The translations under genes and the position numbers were made by a program. From Chionis minor (lineage: Eukaryota; Chordata; Aves; Charadriiformes; Chionididae), in assembly GCA_013398295.1 (NCBI GenBank), contig VZSF01008977.1:1193475-1257474 (forward strand): a stretch of 64,000 nt of DNA, written 5' to 3'. Under the pieces are notes generated by a model. That model saw only the letters and a program-made list of their open reading frames with translations. It ran no database searches and was not told the DNA's origin. Each line of letters opens with the position of its first letter. Position 1 is the first letter of the stretch. Shown here piece after piece: positions 46,332 to 60,166 of this stretch.

Positions 46332-47600
46332 TCAGCAGTCAGGCAGTCTTGAACATAAATGCATATAGCTGTAGTTACGAAGTGTGCTGGTCAAGATTTC
46401 CCCAAAAGATGAAAACCAACATAAAAACAGCCTCAGTAATTACTTTGGCACTGAGACACAAATGGATATCTAAGCGTTTCTAATGGAGAAGCTTATAATC
46501 CATTCTGACTGTAACCAAAGGACAATTACAGACTAAGCCACTAATAACCTCACACAAGCATGAGAAAATTTGAAAACAGAAAACCATTAGGGAGTCTTCT
46601 GAGTAGGAAACACCAGGTGTACAGAAATAAAGCTCTAACCATACACATCCACAGAAATCTGTGAAAATCAAGGGAGAAGTGTAGTTCTGAGGGAGGGTTA
46701 TTAACACAGAAGTTTCCACTTTACTCTGTATTTTCTTAGTGATGGAAGTCCATCCTCTGCTTTTAATACTACCTATGTGTTCACTAAGCTATTTCTATGG
46801 CAGATAAGTAGACACCCTATTAATTTCTATCCAGAACTATTGTTTTTTCTTCTGAAGTCAGACTATTACTTTAAAAAGTCAGTGCTAATAAAGGAGTTAA
46901 ATTTTCTGCTATTAACTGAATTCAAGCGGCATGAGGCTCAAGAGCAGCCTTCCAGACCAATTATTTCCTCTTTAGGGTATTCAATTGTACTTGCATCATC
47001 ATAGCACCAGTATCCACAGCACTGCCAAAAGTCACAGGGTTTATCTTCAATTTATTATGACTGCAATTTTTCCTTTGGCTCCTGAAAGAGTTTACTGGAA
47101 GGTTTCAACGGGCAACCACACAACCCCAATGGCACTAAATGGCTATGGCCTGAAGCGGTCTTAATAACTGGCAAACCAGAAAAATATCTAAGGCCAGTGT
47201 CTCCATTAAAAGAAATAGAGACATCCTCACATCTTCAAATACAGCAGCAGCCACTACTTGAATAGCAAAGCTCCAGACTTTGTGTTGGATATTAAAAAAA
47301 TAAAAATCAAAATGTATGGACTAATGTAACCCAAACAATGCCCTCACTTACTGGCAGCATTCCTTCTTAGACCCTTTATGGGAAGTACCCTCATTTTGAG
47401 GTAGACCAGCAATGAGAAACTAAAGCAATGTTTCTGATTCTGTTGAATATATTAAGTTTGCAGCAAGCTAGCTTTCAATCAGAGATGGTCAGCCAAAAGG
47501 CATCATTAAAGAATGAAAAGAAAGGGGAAATTAGTGTAATATTATTTAATTGCATACATGATTGCAAGCTGTAAATTCTAATGTTCCTTTCATTTCAAAG
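46332..47600. other. Non-coding DNA upstream of the candidate exon
   Basis: If the exon at 47601 is real, this is intron. I looked for another plus-strand exon here and found none that is convincing; the 75-codon frame at 46777-47004 resembles no family. Confidence 0.45.
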
Positions 47601-47781
47601 GGAACATGAACAAATCATTCAACAAATCACTCAAAAATATATTCGAAACCAAAGACTGTCAGAATCTTTTGATGAACTAGATCTGATGCAAAACCATAGA
47701 ATTATCACAACCAAAACTCTCAACGGACATGGACCCAAAAAAGTGTCCCTGGCTGATGCAATTTCTAGGAAAACTGGCTGA
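47601..47781 (+). CDS. Candidate terminal coding exon of an unidentified host gene
   Basis: A good acceptor precedes it: a branch-point-like ttctaat near 47576-47582 and a pyrimidine-rich run, then cag-type tttcaaag ending at 47600. The frame then stays open for 59 full codons (after one base completing an upstream codon) and ends in TGA at 47779-47781. The peptide is balanced, charged and non-repetitive: it begins EHEQIIQQITQKYIRNQ, has an acidic middle (SESFDELDLM) and a lysine/serine-rich end (KKVSLADAISRKTG). The first 17 residues would suit an amphipathic helix, and the tail looks cytosolic, like the C-terminus of a channel, enzyme or scaffold protein. I do not recognise the gene. Composition differs from the chance frames around it, which are rich in Cys, Leu, Phe and Ser. 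The in-frame ATG at 47581 precedes the acceptor and is probably not used. A single-exon origin or chance remains possible. Confidence 0.5.
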
Positions 47782-48070
47782 GAAAGGAAGATGAGAGAAG
47801 AGTAACCTGATAGGAGAAGCTGCCAGCAAGTAACTAACTGTGCTGCAGGGGTGGTTAAAAAGAAATTACCTATTAAAACTATGTAATCTAAAAAGAATTA
47901 CTATAATTTCAACACTATTAACAAGACAAAAACTTTTACTGCATTACTTTATCCCATGTAGTCTGTGTATTGCATAATATTTGTAATTACATGTTTCTTT
48001 TGAACTTCTTAATCTATATAGAAAGTATTAGAACAAGCCAAGTGAAATAAAATGTTGACATTGGACCCTT
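47782..48070 (+). other. Possible 3' UTR of the candidate exon
   Basis: About 290 bp of AT-rich sequence follow the TGA. They contain AATAAA at 48046-48051 and then a T/G-containing stretch (ttggtcatgcc, then gtggttgttctg) within about 60 bp, the usual layout of a vertebrate cleavage and polyadenylation site. Cleavage would fall near 48065-48075. The assignment depends on the exon call. Confidence 0.42.
48046..48051 (+). promoter_or_regulatory. AATAAA polyadenylation signal
   Basis: The canonical hexamer lies 265 bp after the stop of the candidate exon and is followed by T/G-rich sequence. AATAAA is frequent by chance in AT-rich DNA, so its weight comes from position. Confidence 0.4.
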
Positions 48071-50303
48071 GAACTTTGGTCATGCCAAAGTACGTACCAA
48101 AGTGGTTGTTCTGAAGACGAGAGGGTAAGGAGTCAGCTCATTCAGGAAACAAAGGCAGGCATGAGTAAATTAAATGTTAAATTAACACATAAAAATCAGT
48201 GTAAAGTAGCTGCATGTTGTCATGGAAGGATGCCCAAGAAAAGAAACTTCAGCACAGTCAATCAGTTAAAAGGGCAAGGAGAAATGTCACCATATGAAGA
48301 AAAGAGAGATCAAAGATTTCTTGCATCAGGACATCTGTTTCTTCAATCATAATTTAAGAAATACAGTGTATCACTCCAGGGAAAAAAAAAATAAAGAGGG
48401 ATTTGGATAATCTTGGGTTTCACCGTTAATCTCATTTTCCCATGTATGGAATGCAAAGAAGCATGTTCTTGCAATTGGAAGCATCTAGGAAGAGAATGTT
48501 CCAGTCAGAACTGGGAGCTGGGGTTTTTTTACCTTTTTTCACTTTTTTCACTTGTGCAAAACACATTGAAGGATACCTGTTACGCCTCCATATAAATTAG
48601 AAAGAATTTTTGAAACTTTAAATTCTTTTGCAGAATATAATTCCTTGTTTTCTTAGCTAGTCTTAATCTCTCTCTTACATAGTACACTAGATTATTTTTT
48701 AAATGTTCAGTTTGATAGAAAAACCTGGAATGAATAATAGAGATGTTGTTACTTGAAGACTGTATCTTCATTTAATTATTTTATTATCCTAGTTTTGTAG
48801 ATGGGATAGAGACAGCAAGTTAAAAAAAAAATTAACCATTAAAAATGCTGAGAAAGATTTCCCCGTTTTTCTAACTCCGAGAAACTGAAGCTCTGAAGTC
48901 TCTTTTCACCTGATTATCCAGTAGCCTGAGTGAGATTCAGCTCCAGATGTAGACTCTAATTAGTCTATTTAGATTACTTCCGATGCAATTGAGATGTCTA
49001 CATGTGAGCTAAACATTTAAAGCTCCCATTATAGCTGCTGTAATCTAAAGGTCTCAACCTCAAGTAAATGTATAGGCAGTTATTTAGGAGCCCATTCCTT
49101 TTCAAATGAAACATCACCAGTGCCCTGATTAAAGTCACATTTAAATATTTTTTTGTTATTAACGCCCAGCAGTTTTATTCTCTCATGAGAGAAAACACTT
49201 TAAGACAGTCTGATTTATGAAAAAAGATCTACCTACACGGTCGAGCTCAAAGTGAGATGTGCAGATGTTCACAAACCTTCCTGGCTCACAGGAAAGCAGG
49301 ATTAAAAGAGCAGCTTCTGTAGCCTTGCTAAGCACTGTTTGCTGGTCTGGAGAATAAAACTACAAGCACTAGATTCGATGCCAACACTGACACCTGCTCA
49401 GTGGTTTCAGCAGCTTTCTGTGTCTCGGCAGGGAGATGGCACCTGCGAATTATCACTCAGCTGCTGATGGCAGGTTTAAGAGCAGCAGTAGCCTACAGCC
49501 ATTGTCTGGTGATGCTTTTGAGCCACCTTGATAATCAGGATTTGTAATAAATTCAGAACTAGTCCCCAGTTAGCCACCCAGCTCACGGTATTTGGGAAGT
49601 TACTGCCTTTCTAGTCTTCCTGCTGGGTCCCAGTCACTAGCCAAAACCAGTGCCCTGGTCAGTTATGGAGAATTTGTTTTCTTCAGTGCTGTGACCGATG
49701 TTTGCCAGAGCAGTGATTTTCAATAAGCTGTGTAAGTACATTCTTGAAATTCAACACATTAATCATGTTGCATTTTGTTTCTAGGGCAGCACGCTACAGG
49801 AGTTGCTATAGAATCAGTTTTGACAAAAGGGAGAAAGTTCAGGCTCAGAAAATCCAAAATGTTAGCGTTTCCCAAAAACATTAGGTAAGGCAGTTTTTCC
49901 CTTATACTCCAAATCTAAAAGAATGTTTTATTTCATGAAAAAAACCTCAATGTAAATTTTATTTATTACATTCAAGATCCCTGGATTAGCTGAATTTGAA
50001 GCTTGCAGCCTCTGTAGTAATCTTTTTGCTGTGGCCCAGATCCTTTTGTTCTTGCAGTCAGACAGAACATATAAAATAATAGGGATGATGACACCTCATC
50101 TGGGTGGAAAGCGTGTCCAAGCTCTGCAGCTGTTCACAGCTATTATGCACATTTCTGTAACTTACCTAAGGTTCACAATGTTGCCAGTTCCACCCAACTC
50201 TGCTGGCATTGTAAATTGTGACGACTTACAGTACCAAAAAGAAAATGAAATTTCTAGAGTAGCACAACTAATAATACTCACAGAGAGGATTTCATAAGGC
50301 TTT
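48071..50303. other. Non-coding DNA
   Basis: Nothing recognisable as gene or mobile element. The 48.86-49.10 kb part is a high-complexity mix that could be a decayed ancient repeat, but I cannot name one. Confidence 0.45.
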
Positions 50304-50319
50304 AAAAAAAAAAAAAAAA
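50304..50319. repeat. A16 homopolymer
   Basis: Sixteen A follow a ctttaa context. No recognisable retroposed body lies immediately upstream, so it may be a simple slippage product. Confidence 0.8.
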
Positions 50320-53300
50320 GGTAGTTTTTAAACCCAAATTCTGCAAAGGACACTCTGTAATACAGAATTAATTCATTCACCTAAATTGCCTGAGATCTGC
50401 CCAACTATGAATTAATAATGATATCTAGTCTTTTATGTCAAATCAATCTCACCGCTTTCCCTCCCCCAGGAAAGTTCATGACATTTTGTTATCTGCTCCA
50501 CGTGAATTCACTGGACTTTAAGCACACAAGTTCAGCAGTGGACGTTTTTGAATGCTGCATTGCCTTTCTCAGCGAAGCAATAGAGAGGGCTGTGGCATTC
50601 ATTAGCTCATGCATAGTTATTGGGATCTCTGGGCTCTTACTGTATCCCTAGTGGTAACATTTCCAGTAGCTTCAATAATCGCAGGATCAAGTAATTGAGA
50701 GTACAATATGGGGGGAAAGCATGTGACTTTCGGCAAAAGAAATAAACTGCATGTTGTTAAAGGCTGCAAAATGGAGCAAGGAGACAATCAAGGAAGAATG
50801 AAGACAATTCACCACCAAGGACTGAATTTCAAAGACTGACCTATCCAAAGGGAGGGAGAAACAGGACTTGGTTTTATTAGCACAAACACAGTCTGCATAG
50901 AAGAAAAGATATTCCTGGATCTTTCACCTCTGAGAAATCAAGAGCAAAGAGCCAGAACGACAAAACAAGTTTGAGACAGTAAATTCCAGACTGTAACCCT
51001 AAGCTTCGTCTTCCTTCGCCCTAAACAGCTGCCAGACTCTGTTTGAAGATAAGACTTGTGGGCAGAGTACCCACTTTTTTCCGCCCCCCGGTGTCCATGC
51101 AACGTGAAGAGTGGGCATAGCCCTGGGAACAGAAGCTCAAAGGGTCCCAAGAGTTGTTCATTCACAGATTTCTGCTACAAAGAATGTGGGTCTCAGCAAA
51201 AGGAAGGGTAGAGAGTGCCCACAGACTTCTTCCTTAACACATTATCTAGAGGTGAGATCCGTGGTTTGAGCCCCTAAGACAGCAGAAGGCTGAACTCAAC
51301 CAAATAACCCCACCTCCTTCATTAATACAACACACCTGCTAATAATCCCCCAACAGTCACATGCCCTTCACTACCACCCTAGAAACAACCTGGGATCCTC
51401 CCCACACCACTTCATCCTGATGACTGACCTGAGGCTTCCCCTGCTGCCTTCATGCCCCATCAAGAAACCACCTCGTGACCCCTTCAGAGCAGCCACTAGT
51501 GCCTGAGAAAACAGGAGGGGCTGCTTTAAAACACAGCACCATAACCACGCAAAACAATTGGGGCTTTTTTGCAGCATATTCTAAAAGAATGGAAAGGACA
51601 TGCTCTATGCTTATCTGCTTTCCAAATACCTATTGCCTGTTCCTCATTAGTGCACATTAACACAAGCTGGGGAGACAACCTGGCATTACAAAGGACACGG
51701 AGGGATTATGAGCTGCTATGGCTTGTAAAATGTAAATTTACTTTTGAGTGCAGGCAGGGGACATCAGATATCTCTGTTCCCCTTGCAGGGTTTTTTGGAA
51801 ATTGCACAATATCAGATCATGCAGTGGAAAATGCTTTCAGGCCTGGAGCATGAGGTAAGGAGTCAACTGAACAGCACAGAACACAAACAGGTTCTACTTC
51901 TGAACGACTGGATGGAGCCTGACTCACTAAGAGAGGGATATTTTTAAAATCCTATTGGGTGTTTAATTGATGGCACTTTCATATTCACACAGGTGAACTC
52001 AATGCCCTGGTAAACATCTGATTTATTGTGAGTTTCACCAGTGAAAGAAGAGCTATTCACCACTCACCTTTAGCAGATTTAGCTCAGGTTTAAGCAAGGG
52101 GTGACTGCAATGTACCTTCATGTACCTGAAAAAGCCTCAGATGGATTGCATAGAAAATAGAGTTCATGTTTTTATTTCCAGTGTTGTTTTCTAAGCAGGT
52201 AAGCAGAAACGCTCCAAGAGGACTGTCTGCAGGACACAGGTTGTTTGCCTGCACTGAGCCCAGGGGTTCTCCTGGCTATTCCCTGTACCCGATAGTTTGT
52301 GGTAGGGCTGAGCAAATGAAATCTGGAACTGGTTATGTGAGGAGCTTTCTCCCTTGCTGCAAGTAGTTTGCTGCAGGAGGTCCTGCTTTTACCTTCCTAC
52401 ATATATATACAGGTGAAGGATAAGTCTACCCAGCAAAATAAAGGTATGATTCCAGCCCATTTAACTACCTTTATACTCAGTGCTCAGACAGATAACAATA
52501 ATATTTAAGTCTTAGCACAAAATGCTTTCACTGTGATCCAAGCTAATATGTTTTTCTTTGCATTTGATAGAGGCTGAGCATATACGAATACTCAGTCGTA
52601 GCTGAGCCATGGAAGCTTGATGAGAGCCCTATGCAGCAGTAGCAACAAAAGCTGCAGAGCAAGGGTGGCTTGGCACATCTGAAGGGTTGTGCACAGCCCC
52701 AGGGCATTTGGTCCTCAATGCTCAGCCAACAATGAATCATATCATACCTTCATCACCACACAATGTGGTGAGGACACCAGCTGTTCTGCAGGCTAGACGT
52801 CCACGTTGTTGTATGCCAGGTTAGGACAGAGCCTCCCCTGCAGGGTGGTGGGTAACACCACCTTGGGCTTTGGCTGCACGGAAAGCTACTCCGCACTGGT
52901 GGACACAAATACCCACTTCACATCTACATCTCATTATATCCAAGCCTGTGTTTCTTATTCAGTGACAGGAAAAGCAATGTGATCTGGCTGTTTGAGCTCA
53001 GGTAGCATAAATCACTGGCTGATGCATATGGTGACAAATGAGCATCTTCCTATGTCAGGAGGAGAGTCTGTGAGGAATGACAGGTAGGGCTGAGCCTGAT
53101 TTGTACCAGGGAGCCTCTGAAAGTCCTTCGTCTCTGTTTTCCTGTGAGGCTGTACTGCTTTGAGGACACATTGCTAAGGGATTGTGCGATGGTGACAAAG
53201 TACAAGTTGCTTTAAAATGCTGAATAATTGACACGTTGGTACATGGACACAAAGCTCCAAATTATCTCACACTCAGATGAAAGATGAACACCCTTATCAC

Positions 53301-56272
53301 GAGAAAATAATTCATATAAAATTCACTTGTATGGTGGATTCTATGTATGAATCCAGCCTGACTTGATTGATACAGTTCCAGTTGCAAGTAATAGCATTAC
53401 TACTGATTTCAAAGTATTGCAAAAGACATCCTTGTAATCTGAATACATACATAATCTACAGTTATAGATCTATATCATACTGTTATTTTGTGCAGAAACT
53501 CAGATTTGCACAACATTTAATAAATATCAGCTCTTAGCATTATCTGTATCATCATATACTTTGGAAGAATTTCAAGACTTACTACATTTAGTTTTACAGT
53601 TGCTAGGATGCACAGAGGCACCGTGGTGTCACTGCTCTCATTCTGGAATTCATCTAATCCCCCCAAGGTAAAACAAATGTCACAGCTAGCAGCCAGGTCC
53701 TCCTCCTCTGAAATACCTCTACTATGTGTTCAGTGTCAGGAAACAGTGCCGACCTGTGCTGAGGCATTTTGACTTTCTTTTGACGTTGCAATGATATTTC
53801 CAGTGCCCTCATTAAAAAGCGTGGGCTCAGCTCAGTTCCTGAGCCTGTTCCAAGCTGGAGAACATATGTTTTCTCCACCAGAACCTGTGGTGGCTTCTGA
53901 TATCATTTACTAACTTCACATATCTGATTTCAAGGTCTTTGCCTCATTAGAAATTTTTCAGAACTTCAAATGGAAACCTTTCTGACAACTGAAACAGTTT
54001 GGATATATGAGGGACTAAACCTTCCAGACCCGGACTGAGGGATTAACCAGAAACTACCCAGATCCATAGATGTGTGTTATCAGCCCCTCCCTTTAATGCT
54101 GTGTAGTGGATTGGATATACATAGGACCAAAGGGAAACTGTGGGCTGTGGAGAAGATAAGAAAATATAAACAAAGAAGTTATAACTCTACAAATCACTCC
54201 ATTAATAAGGTGGAAAGATTTGGTCAGATATCCAGAAATACCTGGACAACTGCACAGGCACATAAGACTTGATGGGGATATTTCTATTATCATGCCCATT
54301 TTCCCAGGCACATGAGATAATCCTTTATGCCTTCTGCTACTGATTTCTCTCTTTCTGGGTCCTCAGCTGCCAAGTCTGACTTTGCTCGTTTCTCATACAG
54401 TGATCTCCCTCTTATCACACAGAGGGAATTAACATCATGGAAGGGTGCTTGGAAAGAGGTAATGGGACTTCTGTTTGTGCTATTCTGGGAGGCTTTACCA
54501 GTAAGCAGGTGTAAATTCTCTGCCTAGTAAGGACTGCTGCTGCAAGGTCCGCAGGCAATGATGCCACAGTAGTTGACATATACATCTCCCAGAAGGCTAG
54601 AAGGTCTTCTGGAGAATGATCTCTGTAGGTGCGCCTGTGGTTACAGTCCACCCCTATGCAACATTATATGCTGTAGGCATTGCTAGTATCAACAGTGGTA
54701 ATGTCTTGCTATTTCATCGCCAGTTCTCAATTTGCAAAACACAGTGCCTGCAAATTACCCTTGATTTGTTTGCATCATTTACAACAAACAAAACTCCCAA
54801 AACACAAGTCAACATGTCCATCTTATTTATCACTGCAGTATAGTTTTAATTCAGCATTTTGTAAACACTACATTTCCTTTTATTGCTGTCTTAGCACAGA
54901 ATAATGTCCCACTGTCTTACTATATGTATAGAAAAGAAATTACCAAAGGCTAAATTTGAAAACCCAAAGATGGATAACTATACACTTTGACTAGCAACCA
55001 TAAAAGGTTGCTCATAAAATAGAATGGCCTGGAACTGCAGTTTCACATTTCCTGATATCACAGATGTCCTGTTACTATCCTTCAGTTAGCAGATACACCA
55101 ACAGCAAGGCAGCTACCAGGCTTTATAAACTTGCTCCTAAATCTGGGTTACCAGCTAGTCTGACCGTCATGTAGAAGCCGATATAAGATATGGAGTCCCA
55201 CAATTAATTCAACCAACAAAATACATGTTTTTGCAAGAGAAGAACCTGTTGGATACAAGCCAGTATTTCTGTACTAGCCAAACATGAATAGCTTCTTCAG
55301 TATGTCAGATGCCTTAGCATTAAGGAAAGACCAAAAATAGCTATAGTTACCCTAGGGAGAAAGGTAGAAATTTTCTCTCAGACTATATCTTTAAATTAGT
55401 GATTTCAGTGAATTACAGACAAGCAATGACTGAGTCTATTCTGAGGACCACTGATGTGCACTGCAGTCCAAAACTCGGAAGTAAGGTATTATTGACCCAA
55501 CTGAAATCCAAATTTGATCCTCTCTGGCAATTTTAGCAAGCGGGCAAATCACTGCAAAGGATGTGACTTGAACCCCTACTTCTTTCCTGCACTTTTGCCA
55601 TGAGGCTTACGCTTACTATTAGTTGGCTGAAGGCTGACATCTCTACAAAATACCTGTTTTGCTTATTTCTACTGCAATGTTGGTAGAGCTTCCCGGTTTC
55701 TCATGTATTCCGCTATAGTGTGTTTATTAACCACTAGCAGGGATGACTCCAGACAAGAGACTCTGCAGTACTTACAGGTAACAGGGCTCAGTAGGATGAA
55801 GTTTAAATTCTTCCAAATGAGCAATATTAAAGGACCATCACTGTGTGGATGCTAATGGTTCCAGGAGAATAAATCTACAGAAACGTGACTGAAGCAGTAA
55901 CTCCATATTCATATCCCCATGTCTGTATTACTGTGGTTCAAGAGACACTGCGATTTTGCCCAGTGTTGATGGCTGAAGCAGCCTACAGGTACATTACCAA
56001 GGTCCAGGGAGCAGGACTGATCTGTTTGCTCAGAGCTAAAATTCACTAATAAAGGGGCATAAAAATACTGCCTGGCTGTTATCCATGTTAGGTCTTGCCT
56101 GTAATTAAATAGAGAACTTAGGTTTCCAGTTTGGTCAATCCAGTCTTGCCATAAGCAATACATTTATTTTAACTTCTTTTTTCCCCAAAGTGAGCGATTA
56201 AAATAAACACGTAAGAGCCATTCCCTCTGAGCTACGCATTTAGCTTCTTTAATGGTTTCAGAAGCCACATTC
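50320..56272. other. Non-coding DNA
   Basis: No gene is recognised. Open frames of up to 94 codons (51569-51853 plus, 55909-56163 minus, and others) show no domain. A small perfect hairpin (CACCACA/TGTGGTG with a 3-base loop) lies at 52754-52770. Confidence 0.5.
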
Positions 56273-56300
56273 CTTTCTCCTCCCTTCTCCCTTCTCCCTT
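56273..56300. repeat. (TTCTCCC)n polypyrimidine tract
   Basis: Three to four TTCTCCC-like units in tandem form a pure C/T strand. Such tracts can form triplex DNA but are common and usually neutral. Confidence 0.8.
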
Positions 56301-59300
56301 CAAAATCCAATCCTGCTGCTAGGGATTGATTTTCTGCTGTTGTTTTCTAATGCTCTGGGTAGTCAAAACTGAAGTGCTATTTCTACTTGGCTTGCTTCTT
56401 CTCTTCTTGAATTAAGGAAGTCTTTTCAAGAGGTAAACAGCATGACTATTTAATAAAAATACATCTAAATTGAAGGACAAAGCCAGGAAGTGTGACAACA
56501 AACTTTCTGATACTCCAGGACCCAATACATCAATTGAAATTATTTAACCACAAGAATTTGTTGTGGGATCTTGCAGAACGTGTGGATACAGTTTTGAAGA
56601 TAATTTCACTCATTTCCCATAGGGAAACAGATCTCAACTTAATAAGATTGCTCCTAACAAAAAGTGAATAACAAATGTTCTTTTTACTAACAGACTGAGG
56701 AAATACAAGATAAATGCTTGCAAGTTATTCTTGACACAGATACAAAAATAATAGGCAAGAGAACATTTCCTTTGCTTATGAGTCCAAGCCTCACGCTGTT
56801 AAGATACTGGTGTTTTTAATAGACAGGTCAAAATGAGTTTAAATTATTCCCCGTGCCTTCATGGTGTATTATTTTGCATTTGAAATTGAGCAGCAAAAGC
56901 CTCCCAAGGAGAACGTTAAGGCAAGGGGTTTGCCTCCCATCCTGGGAGAATTTTGTGGTCCTGATTCATTCTGACAACAGTGTGCACATCCATCGACAAT
57001 GCCACCAGGGTCTGCTGCTTTCAACCGTGGACTTGCAGTTGATTAAGTTTACAAGGATGCTTCAATGTCCCATTGGATTATAGTAGTAAATCTATTAGGA
57101 ACAACTAGGATCAGCTGAACCGGCTTCTGTCTTAAAACGCCTAATGTCTTTGCTTTTCCAGAGCGGGGAGGAGCAGAACCGGTGCATGTCTGTCCCACAC
57201 TTTCTCCAACTAAAGACATTTTTCCTGCTGGCTCCCCTGGCTCCCTCTGCAGCTGCAGGGGTTCCCCATCACCTCCAAGACCTGCAGAAGGAATGAATCC
57301 ACAGAAGTCCTCTTCTCTCCTCTGTCAGCACCAAACCCACAAGGGCAGACTGGGAGGGGGGAGTAGAATCATTTGAGCACCACCCTCTGTTCCTCTGGTG
57401 ACCTTTCTGGTACACTAAAACAGGAAACACAAAGAGAAAAATGAAGAAGGGACATAGAAAAGACAGAAGAATGATTTCTCCCTCATGTGTCTGTCAGAGT
57501 CACTGTATATATAGTATAGGCCAAAACTGTGATTTCTGCAGCTAAATTATGAAAATTATCCATATATCTGAATCAAAATAAATCTACACTTAAAGTTACA
57601 TGACAACGACACTTCTGGAATCTCCTAACTTGTTTTTTCATTAGCATTATTTTGCCATTCTTTTCTTCTTTTCTTTTTTTTATGTGGACTTACACAGACA
57701 CGGAGTCCACCCCTTTCTTACAAAACCTGCAGAAGTAATATTAATTACATATGAAACGCACGTAATGCATTTGCAATTGTGAGTGGGACTGTACTTGCAA
57801 TGCTGCATACTTATTCTCATATATACACAGAAGTACCCCATCCCTACACTGTGTATTTAAAATTACAGGTTCTGACTGCCTGCAGAAAGGTCAGACATGG
57901 GAGACTCCAGCTGACAACCCCAAACACTGCTGCATTCCAGATAAACTCTGGTATTTTATTCTGTTAAACATAGAAGTTGCAGAATTAGTTGGTCTGTAAA
58001 AGATTTTCTTCAGTTGGTCTAGAAGCATTTGAAAAGGTCATAATTATTTCTTCCTTGTGTTGAAATCATTGTCTTCACACATTCGCTTCAAACCATGAGT
58101 AGTAAAAATAATGCACAATTCAATGTCAGCTTTTTTTGTTCTTAAAGAACACAATCACGTATTTCAAATTAAGTCATTTTCCTTCTTATACTTTCATTTA
58201 TCTTCCAGAGAAATGTTGTTCTTCTCAAAATACTGGCAACATACTACCACAGTAATCACATTTTATAAATTAAAATCCTAAAAACAAGGATTCAGTGCTG
58301 TAAGGAGGTGATGTCACTAGAGAGACTTCAATTACATCTGTCAGAAAGCAATTACATGTGTCAGAAAACAAACAAAAATCTTTTCCCATGAGAATGTCTG
58401 ACATTTTGAAATTTATTTTAATTTCATAAAATGCCAGTTTGGAAATATTCAGTTTACTGTGATAATCCTGACACAGTTCCTTTCACTAATACTAGAACAG
58501 TTAAATAGATTATAAATATATTCATAAAATAATATTTACATTAACATCATGTAGAACTGAAAAATAAGAACTCTCACATGCAATTTCATCAAAATCAGTA
58601 TGTGGGTATATTTAAATTTCAATGAAATTGCATTTTCTGAAAGATATTTTTTCCATGCCCAACAACAAAAATAGACCGTATCTTCTCACAGGACCAGGAT
58701 GGATCCCTGAATGGGTTAAGCAATAAGCTAGAGCTGGCACCTGTTTTACATGCTTCATTTCAAAACCTGAATACTCAGAACCCATACTCAGTTGCTGCCT
58801 AGACTTGGAAGCATCTCAGCACGTTGAGAGCGGAGTTTTCAACACCAATATTTCTCATGTGCTCCAAACTGCCACAGCATGGATGGCAGCTGGGATGTAA
58901 CTTTCCTCTAAGCTCTCCTGGGATACAGGAGCAAGGTTTACGCCCACGTATATCACTTCAGAGCCCTGATGCATTAGGCATCCTCAGAAATGGCCTCAAG
59001 CTTTGAATAAGGCTGTATATGTTGCTAATCACTTGCCGCTTTCATCCAGTAGTTTGGTGTCTATAGCATTTTTCTATGATTGGAGGGGCTGTAGTCCCAT
59101 ACTGTCTTCTGCCTGACGGGAACCAAATCTACATTTTCTGTATGAATCCCCTTATCAATAAACTACAAATTGTTTTGCGAAAGGGCCTCACTCTACCTGG
59201 TGAAGAACAGGAGAAGCTGAGGGAATTCTGCTCAAGTCAGGCTTGGCTTACAGTGTTAGTAGAGCCTAACTATGACTCTCATGGGAGGAGACTATGGCAT

Positions 59301-60141
59301 TCCCTGAGGACCAAACCAATCTGCATTGCAGTCTTTGGCTATTTTATTGTACATCAAGGAGTTACTTGACTGTGGCAGGAAACTGGAAGTGAGAAGGTGC
59401 AATGACAGACATGCCGCTGTGTCACCCTTATGTTTCCTTCCTCTCTCTCTCTGGCCAAATTAATATTTGATTAGCTGATATAAAGTCAAAGGGTTTCAGG
59501 CAGAAAAACGAGGATAGAGTCAGCTGCAGAAAGCAAACCTGGTTTATACAGTAGCACTTGTCTCCCCTCAGCTGAAAGAAAAAAACCCACAAAACCCAAC
59601 CTGTTTGTGAGCACTCCTACTCTTTTGCAATGTGAAGAGTAAAAGCAAAATCACGAACCACTTTTACTTCTGCTTTAGGAGAAGTATTGCCCCTTAGAGG
59701 AGTCATTGTATCTGCTGTGTTTGGAAGAACAAAGGGTCAGTGACAGCAGGAAGAGAGCAAATAGCGTTACCTCATGCCTAGATGAGAGGTTAGCTCAGGA
59801 GGCACTCACAGGAATGTTTGTAAAGCCCAGAGGGGACTGGGACGAGTCTGCTGTGTTATGAATTTAAAGCTAACAAAGTGTGATGTCTTTTGAAAATCTA
59901 GTTATTTACTTGAGGCACTGCCCAGACACAAAAGATGTACCCTCGGGAAAATGAAAGATAAAGGTTTTTAAACACTTCACAGCTGCAGAGTATCTTAGAC
60001 GTTCAAGGTTTTCTGGCCATATTTGAAAGTTTTGTCCCATATTTATGAAAGTCGATCATGATGGCCACTGTATTAAAATAACTAAGTATACTGGAGCAAA
60101 AAGAAAATTCAGATCTTGGAGGAAGTGGGAAAGGAATGAGT
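56301..60141. other. Non-coding AT-rich DNA
   Basis: No gene, RNA gene or mobile element is recognised. A T/C-rich run lies near 57657-57680. Confidence 0.5.
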
Positions 60142-60166
60142 AGTTTCAGGCTACTGGCCTGAAACT
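60142..60166. repeat. Perfect 10-bp stem hairpin followed by T-run
   Basis: AGTTTCAGGC (60142-60151) and GCCTGAAACT (60157-60166) are exact reverse complements around a 5-base loop, TACTG. The stem is followed by a run of T on the plus strand. The shape mimics an intrinsic terminator but has no such role in vertebrate nuclear DNA. The stem is too short for a microRNA precursor. Confidence 0.7.

Noticed and set aside
48161..48352. 63-codon plus-strand frame after the candidate exon
   Set aside because: It lies beyond the poly(A) signal, has no acceptor of its own that convinces me, and resembles no protein.
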